Below are positions 60,801 to 64,000 of a stretch of DNA of 64,000 bases, in pieces (positions within the stretch are counted from its first letter, which is position 1; each line of letters begins with the position of its first letter). Origin of the DNA: Apus apus (Eukaryota > Chordata > Aves > Apodiformes > Apodidae); contig NC_067282.1 in the NCBI RefSeq assembly GCF_020740795.1, positions 126,537,132 through 126,601,131 of the forward strand, in the 5' to 3' direction. The translations under genes and the position numbers were made by a program. The notes under the pieces were generated by a model. The model searched no databases and had not been told where the DNA came from. It saw only the letters and a list, made by a program, of their open reading frames with translations.

Positions 60801-63431
60801 GAGGGCTACAAGGATGATGAAGGGACCGGAACACCTGCCTTACGAGGAAAGGCTGAGAGACCTGGGGCTTTTCAGTCTAGAGAGGAGAAGACTGAGGGGA
60901 GAGCTAATTAAGTCTATAAATACATGAGAGCTGGGCGTCAAGAAGGCAGGGACAACCTCTTTTCACTTGTGTCCTGTGACAGGACAAGGGGCAATGGATT
61001 CAAACGCGAGCACAGGAAGTTCCACCTTAACATGAGGAAGAACTTCTTTCCTGTGAGGGTGACAGAGCCCTGGAACAGGCTCCCCAGAGAGGTTGTGGAG
61101 TGTCCTTCTCTGGAGATTTTCAAAACCTGTCTGGATGCCTTTCTGAGTGATCTGCCCTAGTTTTGGTCCTGCTCTGGCAGGGGGCTTGGACACAATGATC
61201 TTCAGAGGTCCCTTCCAACCCCTAACATTCTGTGATTCTGTGATTGAATTACTTTATGAATGCCAAAGGCAAGACAGATCTCACAAACTTCTGGCTGTCA
61301 TCACTGTGTCTTACCCATTCTATCATGTGCTCCCAGTCTCAGTCACACTGGCATCTACATTCAATCCAAGGCTGCTCTTTGGCACATGGCATGGAAATTG
61401 TCATAGAGCTACAATGTCACAGATTGGGAGAACACAAAACTTAAGTGCCCTGATACCAGCTGGGATGTTTATGAGAAAGTCAGACCGCAAAGAAACCAGC
61501 CTCTAGAAACTCTCTGTGAAGTTCTTTGCACATTCCTTACAGGCATATTCTCACAGCTCCTTCACAAATGAGCAGTCCTGCCATTCTGTGGTAATACAGA
61601 TCCCACATGACAGAGCTGGTAGGAGACCCAGCTGAGCTGCTGCCTCTTCCAAAAACATGGACCCATTCTCTTGCCCTTCATTCATGCATGCCTTTTGGCC
61701 AAAACCTTCTGTAAGCGAGTGGGGAGCCTCACAGGAGGGGAAAAGCTGCAAAGCATTTTAAAATCTCCTGAGTTTGGCAATACTTCTGCTGCCAGGGTTC
61801 CAGGCTGCCTGGCGTGTCAAGTTGAAACACTCAGGACTAGGAGTAGTGCCTGCACATAGAGGTCCCTAAGGCAAGCTGGGGAGAGATCTCACCTTACCTC
61901 ATGGCAACAGCATTCCTTCCTTCAATTTAAGAAGATTAATTGTGTCAAACTGTGACTGGCTCTTAAGAGGGGCAGAAAAGGAGAGAAATGCCTGTGCATA
62001 AATTTCTGAGTTCAGAGAGAGTAAGTGCAGCGTTAGACTTATTTCCCTGACTGTGATGTTCATTAGCCTTCCTTCAGGGAGAAAAAATATAATGTGTGTG
62101 ACAGCTGGGGCACAGTCCATTAGAAATACAAAAGAGGAATGAGTAGTGGAGTCTGATGCTGAGTTAGCTCCTGCCCCCTAGTATGTGATACCTGTGCATG
62201 CCTGCCCTTGTTCAATGTACATGTGTGGTAAAAAACCCAGCTTTATCACTGAGTTTCCTCTTGCAAAACAATACAGAGTGGTGATTACAGAAGAATAAAC
62301 ACCTTAATTTGCTCAAGAACAGACTTCAGCTATTTGGAGAAATTATACTGGGAGCCATTCAACCTATTAGACTGTTCTCCCAAGTATAGTTATTTTAACC
62401 CAGCAACATCAGAGTCTAAAACACAGGGTAACACAGGGTAACTGCAACAGTAAAGGCTGGAAAACAAACCAGTGACTTTGCATGATACTGAGACACTCAA
62501 TCTGAACATTCAGAAGCTTGCTGCCAGTCTGTGTTCATATGGTAATTAATTGTTCCGACTGAATTTTCAAAGTTATATGTGTTTTCTCTGGAAGACTAAA
62601 CTTTACACTCTAACATGTGAGATGTTCTTTAGGAGAGGTAACTGAAACAAACACAGCTTTAAAATGGATTCTGTATACCAGGTCTGTATCTTGGTGAGTC
62701 TCATGACTGCGTATCACTGAACAGCTCTAACCATGCAGCCGTCTTTCATGGGGCATCTTACCTACAAGGGCCTGGGAAGAGTGTGTTCTGCTCTGTAGGA
62801 GGATATAAGAAGAAAAGGGAGCTAAAAATGCTGCTTTCATCAAGAAATGCAAGAGTGCTAATTAAGAACACATTTAGACACTTTCTAAGGAGGTCCTTTG
62901 ACACGTGAGAGATCAGACCAGACAGGATCCAGTAAGGGTAAATCAACTAGGAGTGATCTGTCTTAAAGTGATAAGGAGACATTCCTTGCTTCTGTATGCA
63001 GTTACCAAATATCTTATATAATGTGCAAGCTGGCTTCCAAAGGAAGGTAATTTATCTTCAAATATGAACAACTACAATGTATGTGGCAGAAAGGCTTTCC
63101 TCTGTCTGTTGGAAGAACTGAATCCAAACTCTGGGAGAGGCCATGTGGGAAATCTGCTCTCCCTGGCTGCAGCTGGCTTTACAATTTAATAACTTATCAT
63201 GGCCCTGGAACTCATTGAGCATTTGTCATGCTCGTGAAATCAGCAGCACTGTGTTGTTGCCTTACCTGGCACTGTATTAGCAGGGGTGAAGTCTCTTTTC
63301 TCCTGTCCTCTCCCTTTTCAATCTTTTCATCCTGGTCTTTTGCCAGCGGAGACGGAACCCATGCAGTCTGAACCCTGGTCTCGCATCGCAGCTTGTTCAG
63401 ATTGCCTTCCAAGAGGCGCCGCTGAACCACA
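51852..63431 (-). CDS. NRIP2: NRIP2 (nuclear receptor interacting protein 2), last five coding exons, 5' end beyond the right edge
   Basis: Minus-strand exons in transcript order: 63431-63266, 56210-56128, 55706-55579, 52791-52739, 51944-51852 (stop TGA). Every junction is GT-AG and the phases join: GG+G for Gly, G+AT for Asp. Recognisable family blocks are [16 protein letters not shown] joined to [46 protein letters not shown] and [20 protein letters not shown], with the end EEPGQ. About 173 residues are covered; the human protein has roughly 100 more at the N-terminus. The middle is a retropepsin-like fold. Where the family has the active-site DTG, this copy reads NTG (codon AAC, plus-strand bases 56178-56180). 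NRIP2 (NIX1) is reported to bind nuclear receptors and reduce their activation. The first visible exon starts in phase 2, so a further coding exon lies past 64000. Confidence 0.93.
53130..53215 (+). repeat. Two-copy tandem duplication, 43-bp period
   Basis: GGGGTTTGTGGGAT occurs at 53130 and 53173. Each is followed by a related segment ending in AAACTTACTATG. It is part of a longer stretch that may be an old LTR. Confidence 0.7.
53460..54230 (+). repeat. Decayed minisatellite-like or LTR-derived repeat
   Basis: The core TGCCAGCAACTGGAGGGAC, often followed by CAGTGTGCAAGAG, recurs about seven times between 53507 and 53925 with irregular spacing of roughly 45-90 bp. Two further related segments share the block AACTTCAATC(C)TGGT and then CAGCCAG or TAGCCAG, at about 53985 and 54180. 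The layout suggests an LTR with internal repeats or an old satellite. I cannot name a family. Confidence 0.6.
58167..59171 (+). mobile_element. Solo-type endogenous retrovirus LTR, copy 2, uninterrupted
   Basis: About 1005 bp, starting TGTCATGC and ending CAGTACA. It aligns along its length with 30273-31706 apart from that copy's CR1. The flanks CTTGT (58162-58166) and CTTAC (59172-59176) are only partly alike, so a target duplication is uncertain. A (CA)n run lies near 58231-58247. No retroviral genes lie beside it; the open frame at 58612-59100 is LTR sequence. Confidence 0.82.
59222..61245 (+). mobile_element. Long CR1 LINE, about 2.0 kb, 5'-truncated, defective
   Basis: Order of parts: the end of the endonuclease domain (LDLVLMNTG, then SDHDIVEF, 59224-59450); the linker up to about 59950; reverse transcriptase from about 60010 with [14 protein letters not shown] (60117-60160), [14 protein letters not shown] (60291-60332) and catalytic FADD (60381-60392); the C-terminal part with [17 protein letters not shown]; and the 3' end CCTTCCAACCCCTAACATTC with TGTGATTCTGTGATT tail units. 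Breaks include an in-frame TGA at 60222-60224, a TAA at about 60442 and several frame changes, so it cannot make an active protein. It is the longest CR1 in the window and begins about 50 bp after LTR copy 2. Confidence 0.95.
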
Positions 63432-64000
63432 CTGTGGGGCTGCTGTCTCCATCACAAAGAAAGATAAATCCCAGCTAAGTATGGAGCTAAAAACAAGGAC
63501 ATTTGCTAGCCCAGGGAAGCAGGCTGCAAATGCTTGACCCAGCTGATCATCCTGTTCCAAAAAATCTCTTTCTAAATCCCAACATTTTTTCTGTAGCTGC
63601 TAAGATGGTGTTGAAGAGTTGGAATATCTGAGACAGGAAGGTCTCTGGGATGCAGTTGTTGGAGGAAAAGAACATACCTGATGCATGCTCTCCCCACACA
63701 TTTCTATTCCTTCAGCTAAACATGCACTTGGCAGTCTCATACCTGTTCAGGTACAGAAACACCTGGTAGGTGTGTGTTGACATCCATCCAGGCACGCTCA
63801 CACCTTCTAAGGTGGGAGGAGACAGGATGCAGCATGTGTGTGATGCATATGTGGGTAAGAAGGCAAGGCACTAGAAATTTTAGGTGCACAAGAAATTATT
63901 TGCAGCAAACAGGGCAGCTTCCCCTTGCATAGGAAAATAAAACTAGCTTCACATGTTATCTTAACGGAGTCTGTCTCCACCCGTCTTCATCAGAAGGGAT
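63432..64000 (-). other. NRIP2 upstream intron, to the window edge
   Basis: The exon at 63431 has an acceptor (CCCCACAG) and starts in phase 2, so this stretch should be intron. I searched the minus strand for the missing N-terminal coding block and did not find it here. Confidence 0.5.

Larger units (their letters stand above)
56211..63265 (-). other. Large NRIP2 intron (about 7 kb) with LTR and long CR1
   Basis: The stretch 56211-58166 has no recognised feature. It is followed by LTR copy 2 (58167-59171) and a long CR1 (59222-61245). From 61246 to 63265 nothing was recognised. Confidence 0.65.

Noticed and set aside
1-64000. CRISPR arrays, operons, bacterial defence systems, tRNA or rRNA genes
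   Set aside because: The DNA is vertebrate with intron-split genes. No spaced direct-repeat arrays or recognisable RNA genes were seen on either strand.

Overview
The window is avian nuclear DNA. The evidence is ten copies of the CR1 LINE with the typical bird 3' end, a bird-type LTR, two CpG islands, and GT-AG split genes whose spliced proteins align with known vertebrate proteins. I worked by eye and ran no database search, so species and copy ages are not resolved.

Layout, left to right. (1) 1-2888, minus strand: the first two coding exons of a TRPM8 channel-associated factor (TCAF) gene, running off the left edge. (2) 2889-13422: non-coding spacer with three CR1 copies, ending in a CpG island. 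(3) 13423-31936, plus strand: complete FKBP4 (FKBP52), 10 coding exons, 449 aa. Intron 9 is full of repeats: three CR1 fragments, then an LTR that is split by a fourth CR1. (4) 34594-44800, plus strand: complete ITFG2, 12 coding exons, 453 aa, starting in a second CpG island about 2.1 kb after the FKBP4 poly(A) signal. (5) 47.8-51.85 kb: spacer between convergent genes, holding about 700 bp of degenerate telomere-like repeat. (6) 51852-63431, minus strand: the last five coding exons of NRIP2. Its first coding sequence lies beyond the right edge. NRIP2 introns hold a decayed minisatellite-like repeat, a second LTR copy and a long 5'-truncated CR1.

The order FKBP4-ITFG2-NRIP2 matches human 12p13, with NRIP2 convergent to ITFG2. 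The three genes are not one pathway: FKBP4 is an Hsp90 co-chaperone, ITFG2 belongs to the KICSTOR complex that restrains mTORC1, and NRIP2 is a nuclear-receptor-interacting protein with a retropepsin-like fold. A TCAF gene beside FKBP4 differs from human, where TCAF1/2 lie on chromosome 7.

I found no undescribed multi-gene system. The best leads are: a D-to-N change at the catalytic-Asp position of the NRIP2 protease-like domain; the telomere-like block between ITFG2 and NRIP2; and the split LTR, which gives a clear order of insertion.
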